From JAGVPT01 sp035505655 (GTDB lineage: Bacteria; Bacteroidota; Ignavibacteria; UBA10030; UBA8401), in contig DATJQP010000077.1 in NCBI GenBank assembly GCA_035505655.1, forward strand, positions 1 through 41,080: a stretch of 41,080 nt of DNA, given 5' to 3'. A program made the position numbers and the translations under genes. The notes below the pieces were generated by a model. It was not told the DNA's origin. It saw only the letters and a list, made by a program, of their open reading frames with translations, and made no database searches. The first letter of the stretch is position 1. Each line of letters begins with the position of its first letter. Positions 25,713-35,100 of this stretch are shown in pieces.

Positions 25713-26666
25713 CTACCGAAGATTGACGCTTGCCGTTAAGCCGGCTCCGCCGCCCGGCATTGGAGAGGCGGAGAGCTTGACGGAGCCCGCGTTGTCCTGC
25801 CCGAAGTGCCACACGTCGTACCCGTTGGGATGGACGGCAATCATCCCGAAAGTGTACCCGATCGCCAGTGCAAGGGGATAATCGCTGTACCAATGAATCC
25901 CGATGTCGACCATGCTGACGGCTATCAGACCAAGGAGCGTGTATCCAACCGGTCGAATCCAGGTGATCTCCGGATAGTTTTCGGCGATGACGATGACCGT
26001 GGAAGTCGAGGTGCAAAGGTGCCCGGAGGGAAAGGCATCATAATGCGGAACCCGTTTCGCGTAATAATACTGGTTCGGAAAGAAGCGCCAGATCCCGGTC
26101 GGAGAAGACGAAACGTACGGACTCTCCCTCCCGGTGATATGTTTGAGAACCTGGACGACGAGGCCTCCCGAGAGAAGTGCCTGCACGGTCTGGCTGGCGG
26201 TCCGAAGGGCCCGGTCATTGCTGAAGGTCAGACCATAGGCGGCATACGCGGCCGCGAGGGTCATTTGAGCGGCCCCGTCGCCGAAGTCATTCGCGAAGAA
26301 GTTGCTCAGCGTCTTCACAGTAGGGTAGGTGCTGTTGAGGCGCTTTGAGAATTGATACGTTCTGTCATCGGTGGCAACGAGCACCCCCGTGACAACCGCA
26401 ATCCCTCCGTAGTACCCGATCTCTTCTTCACGGAACGTCGCCCTGTAGTACTTCATCCAGTCCCCTGGAAGATTCGTCACCATCCCGTGCCATGTCGGGG
26501 GGCCGGTCAGGTCAGGTCCGAGCAAGGGAGGAGGGACACTATCCGTGGCAACAACAGGCGCCTCCACGACCGAGTCGGTGGCAGTTTCTCCAGCAAATGC
26601 GAGAGGGCTCAGGATCAAAGCCAACGCGACGATCATCACTCCCCATATCCCTCTCCGAAAGGTCAT
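25713..26666 (-). CDS. Exported PAP2-family phosphatase
   Basis: A 317-residue protein with a signal peptide (MIVALALILSPLAFAG) and a C-terminal PAP2/acid-phosphatase-like domain acting on lipid phosphates or similar substrates in the envelope. Motif 1 is K175...R180-E-S-P183, motif 2 is PSGH (His216) and motif 3 is His258-x3-Asp262. In motif 3 the usual Ser-Arg pair reads Ser251-Met252, so one of the phosphate-contacting arginines appears to be lost; activity is still plausible because both histidines and the Asp remain. Several hydrophobic helices are present. It converges on the acyl-CoA synthetase gene with only 13 bases between them. Confidence 0.87.
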   Translation of the reverse strand: MTFRRGIWGVMIVALALILSPLAFAGETATDSVVEAPVVATDSVPPPLLGPDLTGPPTWHGMVTNLPGDWMKYYRATFREEEIGYYGGIAVVTGVLVATDDRTYQFSKRLNSTYPTVKTLSNFFANDFGDGAAQMTLAAAYAAYGLTFSNDRALRTASQTVQALLSGGLVVQVLKHITGRESPYVSSSPTGIWRFFPNQYYYAKRVPHYDAFPSGHLCTSTSTVIVIAENYPEITWIRPVGYTLLGLIAVSMVDIGIHWYSDYPLALAIGYTFGMIAVHPNGYDVWHFGQDNAGSVKLSASPMPGGGAGLTASVNLR

Positions 26667-27109
26667 TCTGTATTCCGCTTCTCTTTCGTGAACGAATGCA
26701 ATCCGGCTCGCTCATGAGCCACAAATTCATTCAAAAATTACGGAAAAGATTGAAAGGAAACAATGTCATTGGGGAAAGAATACAGAAGACAGGAGGCAAA
26801 AAATAAGATTTAAGATATAAGATGTAAGATGAAGGATGTAAGAACGACGTGCCAGATCGGCGAGTTATGTGTAAAGGTTTCCAGCAGAGATCTGCCTTAG
26901 CCACGATCGGGTGGAAAATCCGGAAAGAAATCGGATGATCCAGACACCGCACCTCATGCCCGCGGACCATTGGCGGGCAACCAGGAAGCTTGTTAGGCGG
27001 GGGATTCCGGTCATAGACAAGCGGGCACACCAAGCCGGGGTGATGTCTGCGTGTGAGACGGTCGCTTCAAGCGCGGAAGGGAATGAGGAGATGCTGGATC
27101 AGGGGTAAG
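26667..27109. other. Gene-free stretch upstream of the PAP2 gene
   Basis: No convincing gene is present here. The stretch holds the probable PAP2 promoter region, an A-rich segment, a heptamer tandem array (26804-26845) and a 7-bp-stem hairpin (TGCCCGC 26957-26963 with GCGGGCA 26973-26979). Short open frames on both strands read through the repeat and lack family-like sequence or good starts. Confidence 0.5.
26804..26845. repeat. Tandem heptamer array, consensus TAAGATN
   Basis: Six consecutive 7-base units: four exact TAAGATN copies, then one AAGGATG and one TAAGAAC. It is preceded by an A-rich run. It lies in the 490-base intergenic region between the PAP2 and PDZ-protein genes. Confidence 0.85.
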
Positions 27110-27141
27110 AACGAAAGAGGCGGCCGTTGCGGGCCGCCTCT
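27110..27141 (-). terminator. Intrinsic terminator of the PDZ-protein gene
   Basis: AGAGGCGGCC (27116-27125) and GGCCGCCTCT (27132-27141) form a perfect 10-bp stem with a 6-base loop. On the minus strand it is followed by TTTCGTT. It lies 16 bases after the stop codon. Confidence 0.75.
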
Positions 27142-27157
27142 CTGCGCGGGCTCCTCC

Positions 27158-28120
27158 TTAGACCCGAACGCGGGTCATCGAATTTCTGAAATCTTCTATC
27201 CTCTCTCGTAATCCGTCAAGCTGCGGAAGCTGGTTGCGAAGCTCGATGCGCATCCGTTCCATGTCGGGAGTATTGAAATACTGGAAACCGTTCATGTTCC
27301 CTCCCGGCATTCCTTCGAACCTGTAGTTGAAGGAAGAAGGGTCGTCGTCGTCGCCGACCTCGACGCTGAGGTTCTGGGTCGAGCCCTTTCGCAACACCTC
27401 GACATCGACCTTTTCCGCATCCCCGGCATCCTCAAGAGCGTCGTTGAGATCGGACATATCCTCAATTGCACTCTTGTTGACCTTCGTGATGACATCACCT
27501 GCCTTGAATCCTGCCTTGGCGCCGGCGCTTTTCTTGTCGACTCGTTCGACGAGAAGGCCGTGCCCGTTCGGGGCTCCGAAATACTCGCCGAGCTGTTCGT
27601 TGAGCTCGGAAAGCTCAAGTCCCCATCGGCCGGTGTGGCTGAAGACCTGAACATGCGGAGCCATCGGCGGCATTGTCATCGAAAAGGACTCACCATGCCT
27701 CGGTCTCCGTTCGCGTCCGATCGCGATGTCCATCGTCTTTTTGTCCCCTCCGCGCATGACAAGGATTGAAGTCTTCGTCCCCGGCTTTGTCTTTTGGACC
27801 GCCCGCAGAAGGTCGTCGGCATCCTGAATCTTCTTCCCGTTGAATTCAACGATGACATCACCTTCCTTGATCCCCGCGGAATCTGCGGGGCTGTTGTCGA
27901 CGACATCGCTGACGTACGCTCCCTCGTCGCTTTTCAATCCCTTCTTTTTTGCAAGACGGGATGAAACGTCCTGAATGGCCACCCCCAGCCATCCCCCTTT
28001 CGAGTGACCGCCCACGGTCACAACGCTCACATCCCTTTCTTTTTCCTGCGCCGTGGCCCGGCTTCCATCGATTCCGCAGAACGCGAGCAGCGCAAGAACG
28101 GCGAACGCAATGTGTTTCAT
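27158..28120 (-). CDS. Exported protein with two PDZ domains
   Basis: A 320-residue exported protein: signal peptide AFAVLALLAFCGIDGSRATAQ, PDZ1 at about 43-135 (GWLGVAIQDVS, NSPADSAGIKEGDVIVEFNG) and PDZ2 at about 166-255 (GLELSELNEQLGEYF, GAKAGFKAGDVITKVN). A Gly/Met-rich, then charged helical tail runs to residue 320. The PDZ pair resembles the C-terminal half of HtrA/DegP proteases, but there is no trypsin-like protease domain, so it probably acts as a peptide-binding adaptor or chaperone in the periplasm. GAGGAG upstream supports the ATG at 28120. The LonB-like protease gene lies directly upstream on the same strand, 112 bases away; they may be co-transcribed. Confidence 0.88.
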   Translation of the reverse strand: MKHIAFAVLALLAFCGIDGSRATAQEKERDVSVVTVGGHSKGGWLGVAIQDVSSRLAKKKGLKSDEGAYVSDVVDNSPADSAGIKEGDVIVEFNGKKIQDADDLLRAVQKTKPGTKTSILVMRGGDKKTMDIAIGRERRPRHGESFSMTMPPMAPHVQVFSHTGRWGLELSELNEQLGEYFGAPNGHGLLVERVDKKSAGAKAGFKAGDVITKVNKSAIEDMSDLNDALEDAGDAEKVDVEVLRKGSTQNLSVEVGDDDDPSSFNYRFEGMPGGNMNGFQYFNTPDMERMRIELRNQLPQLDGLRERIEDFRNSMTRVRV

Positions 28121-28232
28121 GGTAACTCCTCGTGATTGTTGAATGACACCTCTTCGTCGGCCCATCGTTGAGGATATAGACGTTCGGGGGGAATATTTGT
28201 TCCCTGGGGATCTTCGGAGGGATGGAAGAGGA

Positions 28233-30692
28233 TTATCGCGGCCGGGACTCGAACTCCCGCCATGCAAGGCTGAAGCGGGTCAGCTTTTCGTCGGCCAGAG
28301 CATTGACCGTTCCCGACGGAAAGGAACCGTCTCTGCGGTCTTTCCCGGCTTCGATACCGGTGAGGATCTCGATCCCCTCGTCGATCGTGCGGGCCGCGAA
28401 GACGTGGAATTTCTTCTGCGTGACAGCATCCACGACATCCTCACGAAGCATCAGGTCGCCAATATTCTGCTCAGGGATGAGGACCCCTTGTTTGCCGGTA
28501 AGGCCGTACGCACGGCAGACGTCGAAGAATCCTTCGATCTTCAGGTTGACGCCGCCGATCGGCTGGAGCTCCCCCATTTGATTCACGGAACCTGTCACGG
28601 CAATATCCTGTCGCAGCGGCAGGCCGGAAAGGCTCGAGAGGATGGCATAGATTTCCGTCGAGGAAGCGCTGTCCCCATCGACCCCGCCATACGACTGCTC
28701 GAAGGTAATGCTGGCGTTGACGACGAGCGGCTTGTTCTGTGCGAACCTGCTCTGGAGAAACCCTCCGATGATCGCGACCCCCTTGTTGTGCGTGGGCCCG
28801 CTGAGAGCAGCCTCCCGTTCGATGTTAATGATGCCGGTGCGACCGAGAGCGGTCCGCGCCGTGATTCGGGAGGGCCTCCCGAAAGCGTGTTCCCCCACGT
28901 CGTAGACTGAAAGGCCGTTGACTTGTCCCACGACGGCCCCCCTGGTGTCGATCATGATCGAGCCGTCGACGATCATCTCCTGGATCTTGTCCTCGACGAG
29001 CTTCACGCGATACGTCCTCTCGTCGATGGCCTTCGCAACATGCTTTGCGGAAACCGCCGATGCATTCTCCTTTGCCGCCCAATAATTCGACTCCAGAATG
29101 ACGTCGGTGATGATATTGAACCGTGTCGAGATCTTCTTCTGGCGTCCCGCGAGTCTCACGCCGAACTCGACGATCTTTGCCATGGCCGGTGCGTCAAAGG
29201 GAAGCAGCCCCTCGTCCTGGCAGATCATCGCGATGAAGCGGAGATACTCGCCGACCGCCCCCCCGTTCCGCGGCATCTCGAAATCGAAGTCGGCCCTGAT
29301 CTTGAATATCTTTTTGAAGTCTTCGTCCCTGAAATAGAGGAGGCGATAGATCTCCGCATCGCCGATCATGATTACCTTGAGGTCGAGCTCGATCGGCTCG
29401 GGTTTCATCCCGGATGCTGAGAAGCCAAACATCGGTTCGTAGCTTTGGATTTCCATCTTGCCGGTACGCAGCGTGCGTTTGAGATCCTGCCACACCCCCG
29501 GCTCGACGAGCGCATCGAGGGCGTTGAGGACGAGGTAGCCGCCGTTGGCCCGAAGGAGCGAACCGGCCTTGATGTGCGTGAAATCGGCCCTCCAGACGCC
29601 TCCCTGTTCCAACTGCCGCTCGATGGTCCCGAAGATGTTCTTATGCTTCGGGTCCGTCTCGACGACGATAGGGACGGTTTTTGAACCGGAGTTGTCGACG
29701 ATGAGGTTAACCTCAAGTTTCCGCCGCACTCCGTCATCCGCTTTCGCGTCTTGCTTCTCCCCGGGCTCCGACGATTTCTTGAAATGGTCGAGATGCTCGA
29801 GAAGGAAATCCCTGATGTCGGAGAGATGGCGGCCGATCTTTTCGTCGGGGAATTGTGTCTTGAGGTTTTCGATCCCTCCGTCGATGAGGGGAGTGACCAT
29901 CCTCATGTCGAGGTCCCGTAGGGAATCCTGTATCTTCCGTTCGATATTCTGAAGCTCACGGAAGACGGTCGCCATTTGTTTTTCGAGCGAGGCATAGTTT
30001 GACCTCATCGCCTCGTACTTTTCGCGGGGGAACTCACCTTTTTGGACGAGGAGGTCGAGCTGCTCAACGCTCACCGGCTTGTTGTCTACCACCGGCACGA
30101 TGTCCGGCCTGACGATGGAACCGACCTGCACCTGGATCAGGCTGAACCCATTCTGCTCGACCTTCTTCTCGAATTCCGTCAGGACACTCTTTTGTCTTTC
30201 GCCGAAGTGCTCCGCGAGCGATTTGCGGGCTGTCTGGTACCGCTGACTCTCGAACATTGCCGGTATGTTCCGGAAGAGCTCCTCGATGAAGGTGTCCATC
30301 TCTTCCTTGAACTCCTTTCCATCGCCGGCAGAGAACCTGAGGGCGCGGGGCATGTCGGGGTTCTTGAAATTGAAGACGTAGCAAATGTCGCTCAGCTCGG
30401 CCTGGGTCGATTCGAACCGCTGAAGCATCCTTTTGATCGTCGTCGTTCTTCCGGTCCCTGAAAGGCCGGTGAGAAAAATGTTGTACCCGAAATGCTTCAT
30501 CTCGAGTCCGACGCGGAGCGAACGGAGGGCGCGCTCCTGCCCGACGATGTCCCTGCTCGGTGTCAACTCACTCGAAAGCTTCACTTTCAGCTTCTTCGGG
30601 TCGATGTGCCACCGGAGTTTGTCCACGGGGAGCGGAGCGTGTCGGGGTGCAGGAGTTAGGGAGTGCTTGAGTGCTGCGGCTTTTTCTTTCAT
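28233..30692 (-). CDS. LonB-like ATP-dependent protease
   Basis: An 819-residue AAA+ protease of the Lon-related AAA_32/Lon-C family. The Walker A region is GLSGTGRTT (76-84), with Arg in the lysine position as is common in this family. A long helical insertion follows (about 150-330), then the second half of the ATPase, and the C-terminal Lon protease domain. The catalytic dyad is Ser675 in DGDSASS and Lys718 in NLKIEGF. The 43-residue spacing equals that of the E. coli Lon dyad (S679/K722). There is no classical N-terminal Lon substrate-binding domain. It probably degrades misfolded or regulatory proteins. ATG 30692 is preferred to TTG 30707. The last nine residues are encoded by sequence resembling a tRNA T-arm. 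Confidence 0.92.
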   Translation of the reverse strand: MKEKAAALKHSLTPAPRHAPLPVDKLRWHIDPKKLKVKLSSELTPSRDIVGQERALRSLRVGLEMKHFGYNIFLTGLSGTGRTTTIKRMLQRFESTQAELSDICYVFNFKNPDMPRALRFSAGDGKEFKEEMDTFIEELFRNIPAMFESQRYQTARKSLAEHFGERQKSVLTEFEKKVEQNGFSLIQVQVGSIVRPDIVPVVDNKPVSVEQLDLLVQKGEFPREKYEAMRSNYASLEKQMATVFRELQNIERKIQDSLRDLDMRMVTPLIDGGIENLKTQFPDEKIGRHLSDIRDFLLEHLDHFKKSSEPGEKQDAKADDGVRRKLEVNLIVDNSGSKTVPIVVETDPKHKNIFGTIERQLEQGGVWRADFTHIKAGSLLRANGGYLVLNALDALVEPGVWQDLKRTLRTGKMEIQSYEPMFGFSASGMKPEPIELDLKVIMIGDAEIYRLLYFRDEDFKKIFKIRADFDFEMPRNGGAVGEYLRFIAMICQDEGLLPFDAPAMAKIVEFGVRLAGRQKKISTRFNIITDVILESNYWAAKENASAVSAKHVAKAIDERTYRVKLVEDKIQEMIVDGSIMIDTRGAVVGQVNGLSVYDVGEHAFGRPSRITARTALGRTGIINIEREAALSGPTHNKGVAIIGGFLQSRFAQNKPLVVNASITFEQSYGGVDGDSASSTEIYAILSSLSGLPLRQDIAVTGSVNQMGELQPIGGVNLKIEGFFDVCRAYGLTGKQGVLIPEQNIGDLMLREDVVDAVTQKKFHVFAARTIDEGIEILTGIEAGKDRRDGSFPSGTVNALADEKLTRFSLAWREFESRPR

Positions 30693-30775
30693 GATAGTCT
30701 CTGCCAAATGTTGCAGGTAACAACGTCGGTGTTCGCACGGCGAGCGTATTCGATCGCAGGGCGAGGCGGCGCGAT

Positions 30776-31885
30776 TTAGTCGCCGAAGCTCGTGCCGAGG
30801 TCCCGCGCTGTGAGGATCGTGTCGCAGTCTGTCGGTACGACTCGCATCCTGTGCGTTGCATCGGCCAGCGGGACGTACCGGACGGTCGGCGGATCGAGGG
30901 CCACCATGACTCCCGATTGCCCCTCTTCCAAAGCGCGAATGGCCGCCGCGCCGAACCTCAGTGAGATGAGGCGATCGAACGTCGTCGGAGTTCCTCCACG
31001 GAGGAGATGCCCAAGGACGACGAGGCGGGTTTCTTTTCCGGTGATCTCCTGGATCTGATGCGCGACGGTTTCGCCTATGCCTCCGAGTCGCTCCGCGCGC
31101 CCCAGCTCTTTCTCGACAACCGACGTTTTGCCTCCGGCGGGCTTGGCTCCCTCGGCGACGACGACGATCGAGAAATAACGATGGGCTTTGTCGCGAGCCC
31201 GGATTTTTTCACAGACCTTGTTGATGTCGTAAGGGATTTCCGGGATCAGGATCACGTCGGCCGTTCCTGAGACGCCGCTGTTGAGGGCGATCCATCCGGC
31301 ATACCGTCCCATGACTTCAACGACCATCACCCGCTGGTGAGCCTGTGCGGTGGAATGGAGTTTCCCGATGCACTCGGTCGCGAAGGAGACTGCCGTGTCG
31401 AACCCGAAGGTAATGACCGTCTGGTCGAGGTCGTTGTCGATCGTTTTCGGGACTCCGATGACCTTGAGTCCCTGCTTCGCGAATTCGTTGGCGATCGAAA
31501 GAGATCCGTCCCCGCCGATCGCGATGAGGGCATCGATCTTATGCTTCCTGAATGCCTTCATGATCTCGCCCGACCGGTCCTTTTCGTACCAATTTCCCTT
31601 CTTATCCTGCGTCGGGTACTTCAACGGATTCCCCTTATTCGTCGTTCCGAGGATCGTCCCTCCGAGGTGTGTGATTCCCCGTACCTTATCATGGGTGAGG
31701 CGGATCAGTCCACCTTCCGGGTATCGTTCGGGAAGGAAGAGACCGTTGTAGCCGTCGCGGATGCCGATAACTTCCCAGCCCCGTTTTTCCGCAGCGACTG
31801 CGGCTGCTCGAATGACTGCGTTAAGGCCCGGTGCGTCTCCGCCGCCGGTGTTGATCGCGATACGTCTGATTTTTGACTTGCTCAT
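30776..31885 (-). CDS. pfkA: 6-phosphofructokinase
   Basis: A 369-residue phosphofructokinase converting fructose 6-phosphate to the 1,6-bisphosphate in glycolysis. Motifs: TGGGDAPGLNA (13-23) at the phosphoryl-donor site, GGDGS (124-128), PKTIDND (146-152, catalytic Asp150) and MGRYAGWIAL. Gly127 in GGDGS is the residue of ATP-dependent enzymes, whereas Lys147 in PKTIDND is the residue usually found in pyrophosphate-dependent ones. This mixed Gly/Lys pattern is typical of the so-called group III PFKs, several of which are ATP-dependent. ATP is therefore the likelier donor but not certain. It is transcribed in the same direction as the lon-like gene, 83 bases upstream of it, and divergently from the GH38 gene. 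Confidence 0.93.
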   Translation of the reverse strand: MSKSKIRRIAINTGGGDAPGLNAVIRAAAVAAEKRGWEVIGIRDGYNGLFLPERYPEGGLIRLTHDKVRGITHLGGTILGTTNKGNPLKYPTQDKKGNWYEKDRSGEIMKAFRKHKIDALIAIGGDGSLSIANEFAKQGLKVIGVPKTIDNDLDQTVITFGFDTAVSFATECIGKLHSTAQAHQRVMVVEVMGRYAGWIALNSGVSGTADVILIPEIPYDINKVCEKIRARDKAHRYFSIVVVAEGAKPAGGKTSVVEKELGRAERLGGIGETVAHQIQEITGKETRLVVLGHLLRGGTPTTFDRLISLRFGAAAIRALEEGQSGVMVALDPPTVRYVPLADATHRMRVVPTDCDTILTARDLGTSFGD

Positions 31886-31974
31886 TGTCTTGTCTCCGGA
31901 GTGTGGTACGCGGTGCGTGCGGTGAGTCTCCTCTCCGCCGGTCGCAATGTAAAGAGAAAACAGATAAGATAGAA

Positions 31975-32016
31975 GTGAGGAGTAAGGAGAAGGGAGTAAG
32001 TAGAAAGGAGAAAGGC
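31975..32016. repeat. Tandem heptamer array, consensus GNAAGGA
   Basis: Six degenerate 7-base purine-rich units run without interruption from 31975. The unit sequence differs from the array at 26804 but the period is identical. It lies in the divergent intergenic region between pfkA and the GH38 gene. Confidence 0.75.
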
Positions 32017-32046
32017 TCAGGAAACTTGGCCATTAGACTTGTGGCC

Positions 32047-32130
32047 ATGAGTCAAGAACTGCGAACCAGGAATCAACGACCTTGGACTTTGGACTCAGGG
32101 CTTTGGACTCGTGTCTTCGAACTCTTGAAT
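32047..32130. repeat. Degenerate heptamer array, consensus NNGGACT/NNGAACT
   Basis: Twelve 7-base units run from 32047 to 32130; three are exact TTGGACT and most others keep the GAACT/GGACT core with one or two changes. The final unit, CTTGAAT, contains the -35 hexamer of the predicted GH38 promoter. Weaker units extend upstream to about 32019, so most of the intergenic region has a 7-bp period. Confidence 0.7.
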
Positions 32131-32153
32131 CTCGCGCCGACTTTCTCTACATT
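32125..32153 (+). promoter_or_regulatory. Predicted promoter of the GH38 gene cluster
   Basis: TTGAAT - 17 bp - TACATT, the latter followed by TG, so it also fits the TAnnTTTG box known from Bacteroidota. It lies 22 bp before the start codon of the alpha-mannosidase and its -35 overlaps the last heptamer unit. Confidence 0.5.
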
Positions 32154-32175
32154 TGCCCACCATTCAGGAGCTTCT

Positions 32176-35100
32176 ATGAAAAGATTGCCATCGTTTCTAC
32201 TTATCCTGTTCCTTTGTTCGATCAGCGCCGCTCAGACGAACGTGGATCGAGTGAAAAGCGCTCTCGACTCCCTTGCCATCCTTTCAATGGACAACTGGAA
32301 GATGAGCCCGGACCTGAAGTCCGGCGAGATCGCCGGCGACCCGACAACGTCAGGGTTCGACGATTCCAAGTGGATAAACTTGAAACTCGGGGAGAACGTC
32401 TATCCCGATTCGTGCTGGCTTCGCCGGGAAATCGTCCTCCCGGAGAACATCCTCGGGCACCGGGTGAGCGGAGCGGTGAAGCTCCTGGTGTCGGTCGACG
32501 ACTACGGCTACATGTGGATCAACGGCGTCTCGAAGGGGTATTTCCCCTGGGACGGTACCTTTGTCCTCACGAACAATGCGAAGCCCGGTGACAGGTTCCT
32601 TATCGCCATTCGCGCGATCAACACGGGGGGGCCGCTAAGGATCCTTCGGGCCGACGTGGAAACCGAAAATACCGATTCGCTCAGACAGAGTATTGAGGAT
32701 TTCTCCCTCAGCATCGAGGTCGGTCAGGAGCTCCTGAGTCTCGATACAAAACAGGGAACCTCGTACGGGTCGCTCACTCACGACTACGGTGTCGATCGGT
32801 CCAAAATTGACAAGAATGAGAAGAAACGGCTCAACGCTCTGTTGCAGGCCGAAGTCGCAAAACTCGATGTCGACGCCCTCCGCCTTCCGACGATGACAAA
32901 GTTTGTCGAGTCGCTCAATTCCGTACGGGCACGGCTCGCTCCTGTCGCCGAGTTCTCCAAGCGGTTCACTCTTTGTTTCGCGTCGAACGCGCACATCGAT
33001 GCAGCCTGGCTCTGGAGGGACAAAGAGACGGTCGAAATCTGCCACAACACCTTTGCTTCCGTCCTCACGATGATGGACGCCCACCCCGATTTCACCTACA
33101 CCCAGAGCGCGGCGGCGTACTATGATTGGATGGAACAGAAGTACCCAGACGTCTTCAACCAAATCAAACGGCGCGTGAAGGAAGGTCGATGGGAGATTGT
33201 CGGAGGGATGTGGGTCGAACCCGATTGTAACCTCCCGAGCGGCGAGTCATGGATGCACCACCTTCTCCTCTCAAAGGAGTACTTCAAAGACAAATTCGGT
33301 GTTGATGTTACGATCGGCTGGAATCCCGACTCATTCGGCTACAACTGGAATATGCCGCAGTTCTACAAGGATGCCGGCATCGACGCATTCATCACTCAGA
33401 AGATCGGATGGAACGAGACAAACATCTTCCCGTACCGCGTCTTCTGGTGGGAAGGACCCGACGGCTCGCGGATTCTGACCTATTTTCCGTACGACTATGT
33501 GAACGAGATCAACAACCCGTTCCAGCTCGCCGACTGGACCCGGCAATTCGATGCGGCCACGGGCTTCACGAAAATGATGGTCCTCTTCGGAGTGGGAGAT
33601 CATGGTGGCGGACCCACACCCGAAATGCTCGATCGTATCGATCGCCTCAAACACCTGGATATCTATCCGCGGGTGGAGTATTGTTCCGCGACCCAGTACC
33701 TCAACTGGCTGAGGGAGCAGAACCCCGCCGACATTCCGACCTGGAAGGATGAGCTCTATCTCGAGTATCATCAGGGGACCTTCACGACTCAGGCAAACAT
33801 GAAGATGTACAACAGGCGGGACGAAGCGCTCCTCACGAGCGCCGAGAAGTTCTCGAGCCTCGCGACGTTGTACGGTGCTCAGTATGATGAGACTCTTCTC
33901 GACGACGCCTGGAAAAAGGTCCTCTTCAATCAATTCCATGATATTCTCCCCGGCTCCGGGATCCGCGAGAACTATATCGACGCGACTGAGAAATACAAGG
34001 ATGTCGAGCGAGCCGGTAAATACACGCTCGACAAATCGCTCCAGGCCATCGAGGATGGCATCAACACCTCGAAGGTCAGCAAGGGGAAACCCTTCGTGGT
34101 CTTTAATCCGTTGGCATGGGAGCGGACCGACGTTGCCACGCTCCACCTTCCTGAAGGAGACCAGAGCGCATACTCGGTCGTCGATTCCAAAGGAAAAACC
34201 ATCCCTTCACAGATCATCGACAAAGGATTGCTGAAACGCGATCTCATCTTTATTGCCGACGCGATTCCGTCTCTCGGCTATAAGACCTACGAGCTTCGGA
34301 GAGGATCGGAAAAAGCAGAGATCGCCGCGCCGGAGCAGAACGGCGCTGCCATCGAAAACGAATACTTCCGGGTGACCGTTGGAACCGATTCGGGGTGGGT
34401 GACAAGCATCTTCGACAAGAAGAACAACCGGGAAATCCTCGGGGGCTCCGGAAATCGTCTCCAACTGCTCGAAGACAAGCCGAAGCAGTGGGATGCGTGG
34501 AACATCGGTCTGACTGGACAGGAATATCCGTCACACCTCCGGAGCATCTCGGTCGTCGAGCGTGGTCCCGTCCGGACTGTCATCCGGATCGTGAGGGATT
34601 GCCTTGGACCGAGTTTCCAGAGGGACTACCCGACACATGACTTCCCCAGCTCTTTCTTCACACAAGATGTCATCCTTTACAATGGCATCGGGCGAATCGA
34701 TTTCAGGACCGACGTCGACTGGTGGGAGGAACATACGATGCTGAAAGTTGCCTTCCCCCTGAGCATCGAGGACACCCTGGCGACGTACGAGATTCCGTAC
34801 GGCTCGATCCAGCGGTCAACCCAGATGCGCAACAGTTGGGAGACGGCGAAGGTGGAGGTCCCCGACGCCCGCTGGGCCGACGTTTCTCAAAGCGACTATG
34901 GAGTGAGTCTCGTCAACAACTCGAAATACGGCTACGACATCAAGGGGAAGACGATGCGGTTGTCGCTCCTTCGTTCTCCCAGGTGGCCGGACCCGACGGC
35001 CGATCGCGGCAAGCACTCGATCGAATATAGCATCTATCCTCACTCCGGTACGTGGCGGGAGGCGAACACCGAAGCGGTCGGATACGATTTCAACAACCCT

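Noticed and set aside
26731..27108. Short open frames on both strands in the gene-free region by the PAP2 gene
   Set aside because: They read through the heptamer array and A-rich sequence, lack good starts and match no family I recognise.
28235..28310. Possible tRNA gene at the end of the lon-like gene
   Set aside because: Only a T-arm-like stem-loop is present; no acceptor, D or anticodon arms can be built around it.
31873..32175. N-terminal extension of the GH38 reading frame
   Set aside because: The extra codons are read from the heptamer arrays and lie upstream of the predicted promoter. The signal peptide begins at ATG 32176.
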